This document shows, one piece after another, positions 52,614 through 60,614 of a stretch of DNA of 64,000 nt. Below the pieces are notes generated by a model, which saw only the letters and a program-made list of their open reading frames with translations, was not told where the DNA came from and made no database searches. Source of the DNA: Kribbella amoyensis (lineage in GTDB: Bacteria; Actinomycetota; Actinomycetes; Propionibacteriales; Kribbellaceae); assembly GCF_007828865.1 (NCBI RefSeq), contig NZ_VIVK01000001.1, positions 5,084,001-5,148,000 of the forward strand. The letters run 5' to 3'. How positions within the stretch are numbered: the first letter of the stretch is position 1; every line of letters starts with the position of its first letter. The position numbers and the translations under genes were made by a program.

Positions 52614-53843
52614 GTGCAACAGCGTTCCGTAGTACGGGTCGGCGCGTCGCTGATCGTTGCGTCGTTGGCCCTGACTGCCTGCGGTTCCCGCAGCGGCGAC
52701 AGCGACGGCGGGAACTCGGGCGACGCGACGAAGACCGCCAAGATCGGCGTCATCGCGCCCCTGTCGGGTGACCTGTCCGCGCTGGGTCTGGGTATCCAGC
52801 ACTCGGTGGAACTGGCCGTCAAGCAGGCCAACGACTCGAACGCGATCCCGGGCTGGAAGCTCGAGGTCGACGCCAAGGACGACGAGGCCAAGCCGGACGT
52901 CGGCAAGAACGCCGCGACCGCGCTGTCCTCGGACGCCAATGTCATCGGGGTCGTCGGCACCCTGAACACCAGCGTGTCGCAGCAGGTCCAGCCGGTCCTC
53001 GCGCCGAAGAACATCGTCCAGGTCTCGCCGGCCAACACCGGCCCCGGCCTGACCCAGGGCGCGAACTGGCAGAGCGACCCGAAGCGGCCGTACCCGACCT
53101 ACTTCCGCACCTGCACGACGGACGCGGTCCAGGGTCCGTTCGCGGCGCGGTACCTGTACGAGACGGCCGGCATCAAGAAGGTCGCCACCATTCACGACAA
53201 GAAGGCGTACGGCCAGGGCCTGGTCGGCACCTTCACCGACGAGTTCAAGAAGCTCGGCGGTCAGGTCGTGGCGGCGGAGACCATCAACCCGGACGACTCC
53301 AACTTCCAGGCCGTCGTCTCGGCGATCAAGCCGTCCGCCCCGCAGGCGCTCTACTACGGTGGTGAGTACCCGCAGGCCGGTCCGCTCTCGCAGCAGATGA
53401 AGGCCGCCGGCCTGAACATCCCGCTGATGGGCGGCGACGGCATCTACGACCCGAAGTTCATCCAGCTGGGTGGCAAGACCAGCGACACCGACCTGGCCAC
53501 CTCGGTCGGCGCCCCGGTCGACGCGCTGCCGTCGGCGAAGAAGTTCGTCGAGGACTACAACGCGGCCGGCTTCAAGGAGCCGTACGCGGCGTACGGCGGC
53601 TACTCCTACGACGCGGCGAACGCGATCATCGCGGCGCTGAAGGAGTCCCTGAAGGACGCCTCCGACGTCGAGTCCGCCCGGCAGAAGACTGTCGATGCCC
53701 TCGGCAAGGTTTCGTTCGACGGTGTCACCGGTAAGGTCTCGTTCGACCAGTACGGCGACACCACCTCCAAGGTCCTGACCGTCTACAAGGTTGCCGGTGG
53801 CAAGTGGACCACCGTGGAGACCAAGGACTTCGAGGCGAAGTAG
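52614..53843 (+). CDS. livK: Branched-chain amino acid ABC transporter, substrate-binding lipoprotein
   Basis: 409 aa. Lipobox LALTAC in the first 25 residues, then a Gly/Asp/Ser linker and a type I periplasmic-binding fold starting KIGVIAPLSGDLSALG. Captures Leu/Ile/Val or a related amide outside the membrane and hands it to LivHM. GTG 52614 is chosen because GGGAGGA lies just upstream; the in-frame ATG at 52602 would place that site inside the coding region. First gene of livKHMGF. Confidence 0.92.
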   Translation: MQQRSVVRVGASLIVASLALTACGSRSGDSDGGNSGDATKTAKIGVIAPLSGDLSALGLGIQHSVELAVKQANDSNAIPGWKLEVDAKDDEAKPDVGKNAATALSSDANVIGVVGTLNTSVSQQVQPVLAPKNIVQVSPANTGPGLTQGANWQSDPKRPYPTYFRTCTTDAVQGPFAARYLYETAGIKKVATIHDKKAYGQGLVGTFTDEFKKLGGQVVAAETINPDDSNFQAVVSAIKPSAPQALYYGGEYPQAGPLSQQMKAAGLNIPLMGGDGIYDPKFIQLGGKTSDTDLATSVGAPVDALPSAKKFVEDYNAAGFKEPYAAYGGYSYDAANAIIAALKESLKDASDVESARQKTVDALGKVSFDGVTGKVSFDQYGDTTSKVLTVYKVAGGKWTTVETKDFEAK

Positions 53844-53850
53844 TCGACCA

Positions 53851-53897
53851 CATGACCCCGGGGGTGGGACGCCGTGTCGTCCCACCCCCGTGTCATG
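53851..53897 (+). terminator. Large hairpin between livK and livH
   Basis: A 13-bp perfect stem (53859-53871 with 53878-53890) extended by an outer CATGAC/GTCATG pair, with a 6-nt loop. Placed directly after the binding-protein gene it probably stabilises the livK message and partly stops transcription, so that binding protein exceeds permease. Confidence 0.7.
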
Positions 53898-53926
53898 CCG
53901 AAATCTGAGGCAGTTGGGAGGTCGAC

Positions 53927-55243
53927 GTGGACCAGTTTCTCCAGCAGCTCGTGAACGGGCTGACTCTCGGATCGCTGTACGCCCTGATCGCGGTCGGGTA
54001 CACCGTCGTCTACGGCATCGTGCAGCTGATCAACTTCGCCCACGGCGAGGTCTTCATGATCGGTGCGTTCGGCGCACTGACCACGTACTTGTTGTTCTTC
54101 GACGGTGAGACATCGTTCTGGATTCTTCCGGTGATGATCGTCGGAGCCATGATCGCCTCGGTCGGTACGGCCGTGGCGATGGAACGTGTCGCGTACCGTC
54201 CCCTGCGGAACGCGCCACGACTAGCACCACTGATCACCGCCATCGGTATCTCGGTGTTCCTGCAGGAGTTCGTCCGGCTGTTCTACGAGCGTCCGGAGTG
54301 GACCATCCCGGTGCTGGCCGGACTCGCGGCCGGAACCGCCTACTACTGGGGCAGCCGCCGGACCGACGTGAACCTGAACAACCCGGTCACCAAGTGGCGC
54401 GACCGGGCACCACTGCTGGGCGCTGCGGGGGGCTCGTTGGTGGTGTGGATCGCGCTGCGGCTGATTCAGCCGGAGCTGTCGATCGTGCTCGCGCTCGTGG
54501 TGATCGTGGCCGGCACCGCCGTCGGTATGGCCGCCGGGTGGGTCGCCGCGCGGTACGGCGTCGACGCGGAGCGGGCGAGCAAGATGATCAGCCCGGTCTG
54601 GCAGACCGCGCTCGGGTCGGCGGTCCTGCTCGAGGTGTTCTGGCTCGCCTACGAGAAGCTGATCGCGAGCATCGACTGGCCGAGCGCCAAGCAGCGCATC
54701 CCGTTCCCGCAGATCAACGTGGTGACCGGGAACGCCCTGCAGGTCGGCGGGGTCACCATCCAGCGGTCGGCGATCTTCACCGTGCTCGCGCTGGGGATCT
54801 GCTCGGTGCTGCTGTGGTTCTTCATCAACCGGACCCGGCTCGGCCGCGGCATGCAGGCGGTGTCGCAGGATCCGGACACGGCCCGGCTGATGGGGATCAA
54901 CGTCGACCGGATCATCGTGGTCGCGTTCGCCCTCGGTGCGGTGCTGGCCGCGGTCGCGGGCGTCTCGCAGGGTCTGCAGAACAACAACATCGACTTCCGG
55001 ATGGGCTTCCTGGCCGGCCTGAAGGCGTTCACCGCGGCCGTGCTCGGCGGTATCGGCAACATCTACGGCGCCGTCGTCGGTGGCCTGGTGCTGGGCGTCG
55101 TCGAGGCGATGGCCACGCAGTACATCCCGGGCCGGTTCGGTGGTGGGTCCTGGAAGGATGTCTGGGCGTTCGTCATCCTGATCCTGGTACTGGTGTTCAG
55201 GCCGCAAGGTCTGCTCGGAGCGAGGGTGGTGGACCGCGCATGA
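53927..55243 (+). CDS. livH: Branched-chain amino acid ABC transporter permease LivH, enlarged
   Basis: 438 aa; ordinary LivH has about 290-310. The N-terminal LYALIAVGYTVVYGIVQLIN and the C-terminal TARLMGINVDRIIVVAF and AVLGGIGNIYGAVVGG are typical. Between about residues 115 and 245 lies an extra block containing a charged loop and two additional hydrophobic segments (LVVWIALRLIQPELSIVL, VVIVAGTAVGMAAG). The insert may be lineage-specific. GGGAGG precedes GTG 53927. Stop overlaps livM. Confidence 0.92.
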   Translation: MDQFLQQLVNGLTLGSLYALIAVGYTVVYGIVQLINFAHGEVFMIGAFGALTTYLLFFDGETSFWILPVMIVGAMIASVGTAVAMERVAYRPLRNAPRLAPLITAIGISVFLQEFVRLFYERPEWTIPVLAGLAAGTAYYWGSRRTDVNLNNPVTKWRDRAPLLGAAGGSLVVWIALRLIQPELSIVLALVVIVAGTAVGMAAGWVAARYGVDAERASKMISPVWQTALGSAVLLEVFWLAYEKLIASIDWPSAKQRIPFPQINVVTGNALQVGGVTIQRSAIFTVLALGICSVLLWFFINRTRLGRGMQAVSQDPDTARLMGINVDRIIVVAFALGAVLAAVAGVSQGLQNNNIDFRMGFLAGLKAFTAAVLGGIGNIYGAVVGGLVLGVVEAMATQYIPGRFGGGSWKDVWAFVILILVLVFRPQGLLGARVVDRA

Positions 55244-56946
55244 CCGACGTGAAGGCGAAGACACCGGCCGCGTTGCCGGAAGCACCCGCCGTGACCGGAC
55301 CGGCGTGGCCGCTCGGCCTGGCCGGGGTCGCGCTGGTGATCGTCGGGTCGTTCCTGTCCTGGAGCTACGACGGCACGATCCTCGGCGATCTGTCGATCAA
55401 CTTCTTCCCGGGCTCGCTGCAGATCCTGGCGATCATCGTCGCCGTGCTCTGCCTGGTGCTGCTGCTGACCGTCAAGGGTCCGCTGGCCGCCCGCCTCGGG
55501 CCGTGGCTGGACGCCACCGCGGGGCTGCGGGCGATGGGCCTGACGCTCACGCTGTACATGGTGCTGGTCCTGATCGCGATCACCACCCAGTCCGACGGGC
55601 TGATCAACGTCAACCCCGGCGGGTACGTCTCGACCGTGGGCGCGGTGCTGATCCTGGTCAGCGCCCGGATGCTGCCGCTGCGGGAGCTGCGGGACCTCAG
55701 CGAGGCCCGGCTGCCGGGCTGGCTGGAGATCCTGTTCATCGCGATCCTGATGGGCGCCGTGCTGTTCGGCGCGGCGTTCGCGCTCGGGCTGACCGAAGCG
55801 TGGTCGTTCATCCTCTGCCTGGTCTTCATCGCCGCCGTGGTGGCGGGGATGTTCCGGACCGGGGTGTTCGGCTGGCTCGGCCACGTCTCCCAGCGGCACC
55901 GCAAGGTGCTCACGCTGTCGGCGTTCCTGGTCGCGTTCCTGTTCCCGTTCACCCAGGGCGGGTCGGACGCGAACATGTCGATCGCGACCCAGGTGCTGAT
56001 CTTCGCGGCCACCGCGATGGGCCTGAACATCGTGGTCGGCCTGGCCGGCCTGCTCGACCTCGGGTACATCGCGTTCCTGGGCGCCGGTGCGTACGTGGCC
56101 GCGATGCTGTCGCAGTCGGCGTTCTCGACGATCGACTGGCACCCGCCGTTCATCGTCGTGATGCTGGTCGGCGCCGGCGTGGCTGCGACCCTGGGCCTGA
56201 TCATCGGGTCGCCGACGCTACGGGTCTCGGGTGACTACCTGGCCATCGTGACGCTGGGCTTCGGTGAGATCTTCCGGCTGGCGATGTTCAACCTGGACGG
56301 CACCAACGGCCCGCTGCTGACGAACGGCCCGAATGGTATCCCGGGCATCCCGGAGCTGGAGATCGGCAGTTTCAACTTCGGCGACAGCCACACCGTGCTG
56401 GGCCTGGAGCTCGGCCGGTTCGCGAACTACTACTTCCTGCTGCTGCTCCTGATCGGGTTCATCATCCTGGTCTTCGCCCGGCTGAACGACAGCCGGATCG
56501 GCCGGGGCTGGATCGCGATCCGGGAGGACGAGAAGGCCGCCGAGGCGATGGGCGTGAACGTCTTCGGGCTGAAGCTGCTGGCGTTCTCGGTCGGTGCGTT
56601 CCTGGCCGGTCTGGCCGGCACCATCAAGGCGCACCAGGACGTGGCGGTGAGCCCGGACCAGTTCATCTTCCTGGAGTCGGCGTTCCTGCTCGCGGCGATC
56701 GTGCTCGGCGGTATGGGCACCATCGCGGGTGTGCTGCTCGGGGCGACGATCCTGAAGCTGCTGCCCGAGAAGCTGCGGTTCTTCTCCGAGTACCGGCTGC
56801 TGCTGTTCGGTCTGCTGCTGGTGCTGATGATGCGGTTCCGTCCCGAGGGCCTGGTCGCGAACCGGAGACGGGCGCTGGAGTTCCACGAAGAGGACGAGGA
56901 ACTCGCGGAGGCGATCGAGAGCGAAATGGTCGAGGAGGCGAAATGA
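55240..56946 (+). CDS. livM: Branched-chain amino acid ABC transporter permease LivM, N-terminally extended
   Basis: 568 aa versus the usual 320-420. The conserved permease part starts near residue 245 (IATQVLIFAATAMGLNIVVG) and includes GLLDLGYIAFLGAGAY, the LRVSGDYLAIVTLGFGEI signature and RGWIAIREDEKAAEAMG. The first 240 residues contain about six extra membrane segments. The C terminus is acidic. Start and stop overlap neighbouring genes. Confidence 0.92.
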   Translation: MTDVKAKTPAALPEAPAVTGPAWPLGLAGVALVIVGSFLSWSYDGTILGDLSINFFPGSLQILAIIVAVLCLVLLLTVKGPLAARLGPWLDATAGLRAMGLTLTLYMVLVLIAITTQSDGLINVNPGGYVSTVGAVLILVSARMLPLRELRDLSEARLPGWLEILFIAILMGAVLFGAAFALGLTEAWSFILCLVFIAAVVAGMFRTGVFGWLGHVSQRHRKVLTLSAFLVAFLFPFTQGGSDANMSIATQVLIFAATAMGLNIVVGLAGLLDLGYIAFLGAGAYVAAMLSQSAFSTIDWHPPFIVVMLVGAGVAATLGLIIGSPTLRVSGDYLAIVTLGFGEIFRLAMFNLDGTNGPLLTNGPNGIPGIPELEIGSFNFGDSHTVLGLELGRFANYYFLLLLLIGFIILVFARLNDSRIGRGWIAIREDEKAAEAMGVNVFGLKLLAFSVGAFLAGLAGTIKAHQDVAVSPDQFIFLESAFLLAAIVLGGMGTIAGVLLGATILKLLPEKLRFFSEYRLLLFGLLLVLMMRFRPEGLVANRRRALEFHEEDEELAEAIESEMVEEAK

Positions 56947-57809
56947 CCGTCACGGAACCGGCGCCCAGTGCGGCGCCGACGACCGGCCGGCCAGTGCTGG
57001 AGGCCGCCGGGGTGACCATGCGGTTCGGTGGTCTGCTGGCCGTCAACGACGTGAACCTGACCGTCCGGGAGGGCGAGATCGTCGGTCTGATCGGCCCGAA
57101 CGGGGCCGGCAAGACGACGTTCTTCAACTGCCTGACCGGCCTGTACAAGCCGACCGGCGGTGAGGTCCGGTTCGACGGGACGCCGTTGCCGCCGAAGCCG
57201 CGGGCGGTCGTCCGGGCCGGGATGGCGCGGACGTTCCAGAACATCCGGTTGTTCGCGAACATGACCGCGCTGGAGAACGTCATGGTCGGCCGGTACTGCC
57301 GGACCTCGGCGGGCCCGATCACCTCGGTGTTGCGGGGCCCGAAGTTCCGCCGGGAGGAGGCCGCCACCCGGGCCCGCGCCCAGGAGCTGCTCGACTTCGT
57401 CGGTCTCGGCAAGTCGTCGGAGCACCTGGCCCGGAACATGCCGTACGGCGACCAGCGCCGGCTCGAGATCGCCCGGGCGCTGGCCACCGACCCGAAGCTC
57501 ATCCTGCTGGACGAGCCGACGGCCGGGATGAACCCGCAGGAGACCCGGCAGGCCAGTGACCTGATCTTCAAGATCCGGGACTCGGGTCTGTCGGTGGTCG
57601 TGATCGAGCACGACATGCGCTTCATCTTCAACCTCTGCGACCGGGTGCTGTGTCTGGTCCGCGGCGAGGCGCTGGTCGAGGGCAGCCCGGAACAGGTGCA
57701 GTCGGACCCGCGGGTGATCGAGGCGTACATCGGCACCGGCGAGGACGAGGACGAGGAGGACGAGCGGCCGCAGGACACGCCGCCCGCGGACGAGGAGGCC
57801 GGCCGATGA
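56943..57809 (+). CDS. livG: Branched-chain amino acid ABC transporter ATPase LivG
   Basis: 288 aa. Walker A GPNGAGKTT, Walker B LILLDEPTAGMNP, signature YGDQRRLEIARAL (YGDQ instead of LSGGQ, usual for LivG) and switch histidine VIEHDM. The acidic C-terminal 25 residues are extra. Powers transport as a pair with LivF. Confidence 0.95.
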   Translation: MTVTEPAPSAAPTTGRPVLEAAGVTMRFGGLLAVNDVNLTVREGEIVGLIGPNGAGKTTFFNCLTGLYKPTGGEVRFDGTPLPPKPRAVVRAGMARTFQNIRLFANMTALENVMVGRYCRTSAGPITSVLRGPKFRREEAATRARAQELLDFVGLGKSSEHLARNMPYGDQRRLEIARALATDPKLILLDEPTAGMNPQETRQASDLIFKIRDSGLSVVVIEHDMRFIFNLCDRVLCLVRGEALVEGSPEQVQSDPRVIEAYIGTGEDEDEEDERPQDTPPADEEAGR

Positions 57810-58522
57810 CCGCGATGCTCGAGGTCCGGGACCTGGAAGTGGCCTACGGCAAGATCGTCGCGGTGAAGAAGATCAGCTTCACCGTCGAGCAGGGCCAGGT
57901 GGTGTCGCTGATCGGCACCAACGGGGCCGGCAAGACGACCACGCTGCGGACGATCTCCGGGCTGCTCCGGCCGACGTCCGGCGAGATCCTGTTCCAGGGT
58001 GAGCGGATCGACAACGTGGCCGCGCACGACATCGTCATGCGCGGGCTGGCGCACTCGCCGGAAGGCCGGCGGATCTTCCCCCGGCTGTCGGTGGAGGAGA
58101 ACCTGATGCTCGGGGCGTTCGCGCGCAACGACCACTCGGTGATCCGCACCGACCTGGACGCGGCGTACGACCTCTTCCCGATCCTGGGGGAGCGGCGCAA
58201 GCAGCCGGCCGGGACGTTCTCCGGTGGTGAGCAGCAGATGCTGGCGATGGGCCGGGCGATGATGAGCAAGCCCAAGCTGCTGATGCTGGACGAGCCGTCG
58301 ATGGGGCTGTCGCCGATCATGATGAAGCGGATCATGTCGACGGTGAGCGAGCTGCAGCGGCAGGGGACGACGATCCTGCTGGTCGAGCAGAACGCCCAGG
58401 CGGCGCTGAAGCGGGCCGACTACGGCTACGTGCTGGAGGTCGGCAAGATCGTCCTGCACGGCTCCGGCCGGGAGTTGATGGTCAACGACGAGGTCCGCAA
58501 GGCCTACCTCGGCGAGGACTGA
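57806..58522 (+). CDS. livF: Branched-chain amino acid ABC transporter ATPase LivF
   Basis: 238 aa. Walker A GTNGAGKTT, signature FSGGEQQMLAMGRAM, Walker B LLMLDEPSMGLSP and VEQNAQAAL. Completes the livKHMGF uptake system. ATG overlaps the livG stop; a strong terminator follows. Confidence 0.95.
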   Translation: MTAMLEVRDLEVAYGKIVAVKKISFTVEQGQVVSLIGTNGAGKTTTLRTISGLLRPTSGEILFQGERIDNVAAHDIVMRGLAHSPEGRRIFPRLSVEENLMLGAFARNDHSVIRTDLDAAYDLFPILGERRKQPAGTFSGGEQQMLAMGRAMMSKPKLLMLDEPSMGLSPIMMKRIMSTVSELQRQGTTILLVEQNAQAALKRADYGYVLEVGKIVLHGSGRELMVNDEVRKAYLGED

Positions 58523-58532
58523 AACCCGTTGC

Positions 58533-58568
58533 CAAGAGCCCCGATCCCGCGAGGGACCGGGGCTCTTG
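58533..58568 (+). terminator. Terminator of the liv operon
   Basis: A 16-base arm (58533-58548) pairs with 58553-58568 around a GCGA tetraloop with one A-C mismatch. Located 11 bases after livF, between convergent genes. Confidence 0.85.
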
Positions 58569-58597
58569 CGCTGTCCGGGCTCCGGTTCTGTTGGGGG

Positions 58598-59332
58598 TCA
58601 GCCGCGGACGACGATCAGGAGCTGCACCAGCAGCGGGGCGACGATCAGCGCGGGCAGCATGTCCGCGACGGCGACCTGCTTGAGCTTGAGCAGCCGCAGC
58701 GCGACGCCGATGAGGAGCAGGCCGCCGGTCGCGCCGAGGGCGGTGACGTGCGCCTCGGGCAGGACGTCGCCGAGCAGCGCGCCGACCAGGGTCATCAGGC
58801 CCTGCACCACGAGCACGACGAGTGCGGAGGCGGCCACGCCCCAGCCGAGGGAGGCGGCGAAGGCGATCGAGGCGAAGCCGTCCAGGACCGACTTGAGCAA
58901 CAGCTGGTCCGCGCCGCGGCCGAGTCCGTCGGACAACGAGCCCAGGAAGGTCAACGGGCCGACGCAGAACACCATCGACGCCGTCACGAATCCCTCGACG
59001 AACGTGCTCTCGCCGCGGCTGAACCGGCGCTGCATCCAGCCGCCGAAGTCCTCCAGCCGCTGCTCGATCCGCAGCAGCGAGCCGGCGATCCCGCCGATCA
59101 GCATGGCGCCGAGCACGATCAGGATCGGTGCGCTGCCGCCGACGGCCGCGCTCAGCACCTGGTCGCCGACGGCGAGTGCCGAGGTGATCGCGATCAGCAA
59201 CGTGACCAGGCCGAGCGCGTCGGTGACCAGGTCCCGGGTCCGCTGCGGCAGCCGGTGCCCGATCAGGACGCCGAGTACGGATCCGACGAGTACGGTCGCG
59301 ACGTTCACGACCGTACCGATTCCGATGAACAC
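58598..59332 (-). CDS. DUF554 family membrane protein
   Basis: 244 aa with about seven hydrophobic segments. The start FIGIGTVVNVATVLVGSVLG, then GLVTLLIAI and FVEGFVTASMVFCVGPLTFLGSL are typical of DUF554 (YqgA-like) proteins, putative transporters without known substrate. GTG 59332 has a GAGGAG site upstream; earlier codons would cover that site. Confidence 0.88.
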   Translation of the reverse strand: MFIGIGTVVNVATVLVGSVLGVLIGHRLPQRTRDLVTDALGLVTLLIAITSALAVGDQVLSAAVGGSAPILIVLGAMLIGGIAGSLLRIEQRLEDFGGWMQRRFSRGESTFVEGFVTASMVFCVGPLTFLGSLSDGLGRGADQLLLKSVLDGFASIAFAASLGWGVAASALVVLVVQGLMTLVGALLGDVLPEAHVTALGATGGLLLIGVALRLLKLKQVAVADMLPALIVAPLLVQLLIVVRG

Positions 59333-59481
59333 GCCTGCTCCTCGCGACGCGGCCGGATCCGGCCGCTGGGTGGGTGGTGCCGTCACTTTGCAACGGACCG
59401 TGAAGGCCCTACTGTTGCGCGGGGACGAGCGTATCCGCCCGTCCTGTTCACCTCGGGGGTGGACCTGACCAGGAGGCCGAC

Positions 59482-60105
59482 GTGGCGCCAGCCATCGAGG
59501 TTCGCGACGCCTGTCCGGACGACGCGGACACGGTGGTGATGCTGTGGAGTGAGCTGTCCCTCGGGGCCGGGCACCAGCGCATGCTCGCCCCGCCGACGAT
59601 CTCCTCCGCGCGGACCGCGCTCGGTCGGCTCACCGACGACCCGACCGGCCGGCTGGTCGTGGGCGAGCTCGACGGCCGGGTCTGCGGGATGGCGTACCTG
59701 CGCCGCACCCCGATCAGCCCGTTGCACGAAGAGGTCACCGTCACGGTCGAGTACCTCCATGTCACCGCGCGCGCTCGGCGGCACGGTCTCGGCAAGGCAC
59801 TGCTCGCAGAAGCCGCCGCGTGGGCCGAGCAGAGCAACTGCCCGCACCTCGGTGTGGTCGCCCCCGCGGTCGCACGGGAGGCGAACCGGTTCCTCGCCCG
59901 TCTCGGACTCGGCCAGGCCGCGGTCCTGCGCTTCGCGAGCACGCACACGGTACGTCGCCGCCTCGGTACCGAGCACGCGCCGAAGTTGCTCGCCCTGCTC
60001 TCGTCACGACGCTCCGTGGTCGCGCGACGGGCCCAGCTCGGCCGTCCCGTGGTCGTCGAGGAGCGCGACTACTCCGACGGCGTCGGCTTGCCGGGCGGCG
60101 TCTGA
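59482..60105 (+). CDS. GNAT-family N-acetyltransferase
   Basis: 207 aa. Acetyl-CoA site: VEYLHVTARARRHGLGKALLAEA (RRHGLG loop) then REANRFLARLGL. The C-terminal 45 residues form an arginine-rich tail not usual for the fold. GGAGG precedes GTG 59482. Its last 37 bases overlap the end of the convergent thioesterase gene. Confidence 0.85.
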   Translation: MAPAIEVRDACPDDADTVVMLWSELSLGAGHQRMLAPPTISSARTALGRLTDDPTGRLVVGELDGRVCGMAYLRRTPISPLHEEVTVTVEYLHVTARARRHGLGKALLAEAAAWAEQSNCPHLGVVAPAVAREANRFLARLGLGQAAVLRFASTHTVRRRLGTEHAPKLLALLSSRRSVVARRAQLGRPVVVEERDYSDGVGLPGGV

Positions 60106-60512
60106 ATCAGCTGACAGGTGATCCGCGCGGTACACACGCGCTTGTCCCGCTCGTCGGTGATGACGATCTCGTACGACGTGGTGGTGCGGCCCAGGTAGAT
60201 CGGGGTGGCGACACCGGTGACCACGCCTTCGCGGACCGCGCGGTGGTGCGTCGCGTTGATGTCCACGCCGACCGCGACCTTCCCGTACGCCGCCGCGTGC
60301 AGCGCCGAGCCGATCGAGCCGAGGCTCTCGGCGAGCACGCAGGACGCGCCGCCGTGCAGCAGCCCGTACGGCTGGACGTTGCCCTTGACCGGCATGGTGG
60401 CGACGACCCGCTCGGGCGACGCCTCGGTGACCATGATGCCCATCAGGTCGAGCAGGGTGTTCTCGGTCGCCATCCCGGCCGGCAGCGCCGCGGCGGTCGG
60501 TTCGTCACTCAC
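60069..60512 (-). CDS. PaaI-like hotdog thioesterase
   Basis: 147 aa. Hotdog fold with the conserved LLHGGASCVLAES helix and VGVDINATHHRAV. Hydrolyses acyl-CoA thioesters, often aromatic ones; substrate unknown. GTG 60512 has GAGGAG upstream. It shares a divergent promoter region with polA and overlaps the convergent GNAT gene by 37 bases. Confidence 0.9.
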   Translation of the reverse strand: MSDEPTAAALPAGMATENTLLDLMGIMVTEASPERVVATMPVKGNVQPYGLLHGGASCVLAESLGSIGSALHAAAYGKVAVGVDINATHHRAVREGVVTGVATPIYLGRTTTSYEIVITDERDKRVCTARITCQLIQTPPGKPTPSE

Positions 60513-60602
60513 AGCGGGTCTCCTCGGGGTCGCCGGACACGTCGACTCGCAGACTACGTCAGCCGCCCGCGTGCGCGTTCCGGAACTGTCCCCGGCAACC
60601 AC

Positions 60603-60608
60603 TAGAGT
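60603..60608 (+). promoter_or_regulatory. Putative -10 of a leaderless polA transcript
   Basis: TAGAGT ends 6 nt before the polA GTG at 60615; no Shine-Dalgarno is present. Confidence 0.45.
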
Positions 60609-60614
60609 CGGTAC

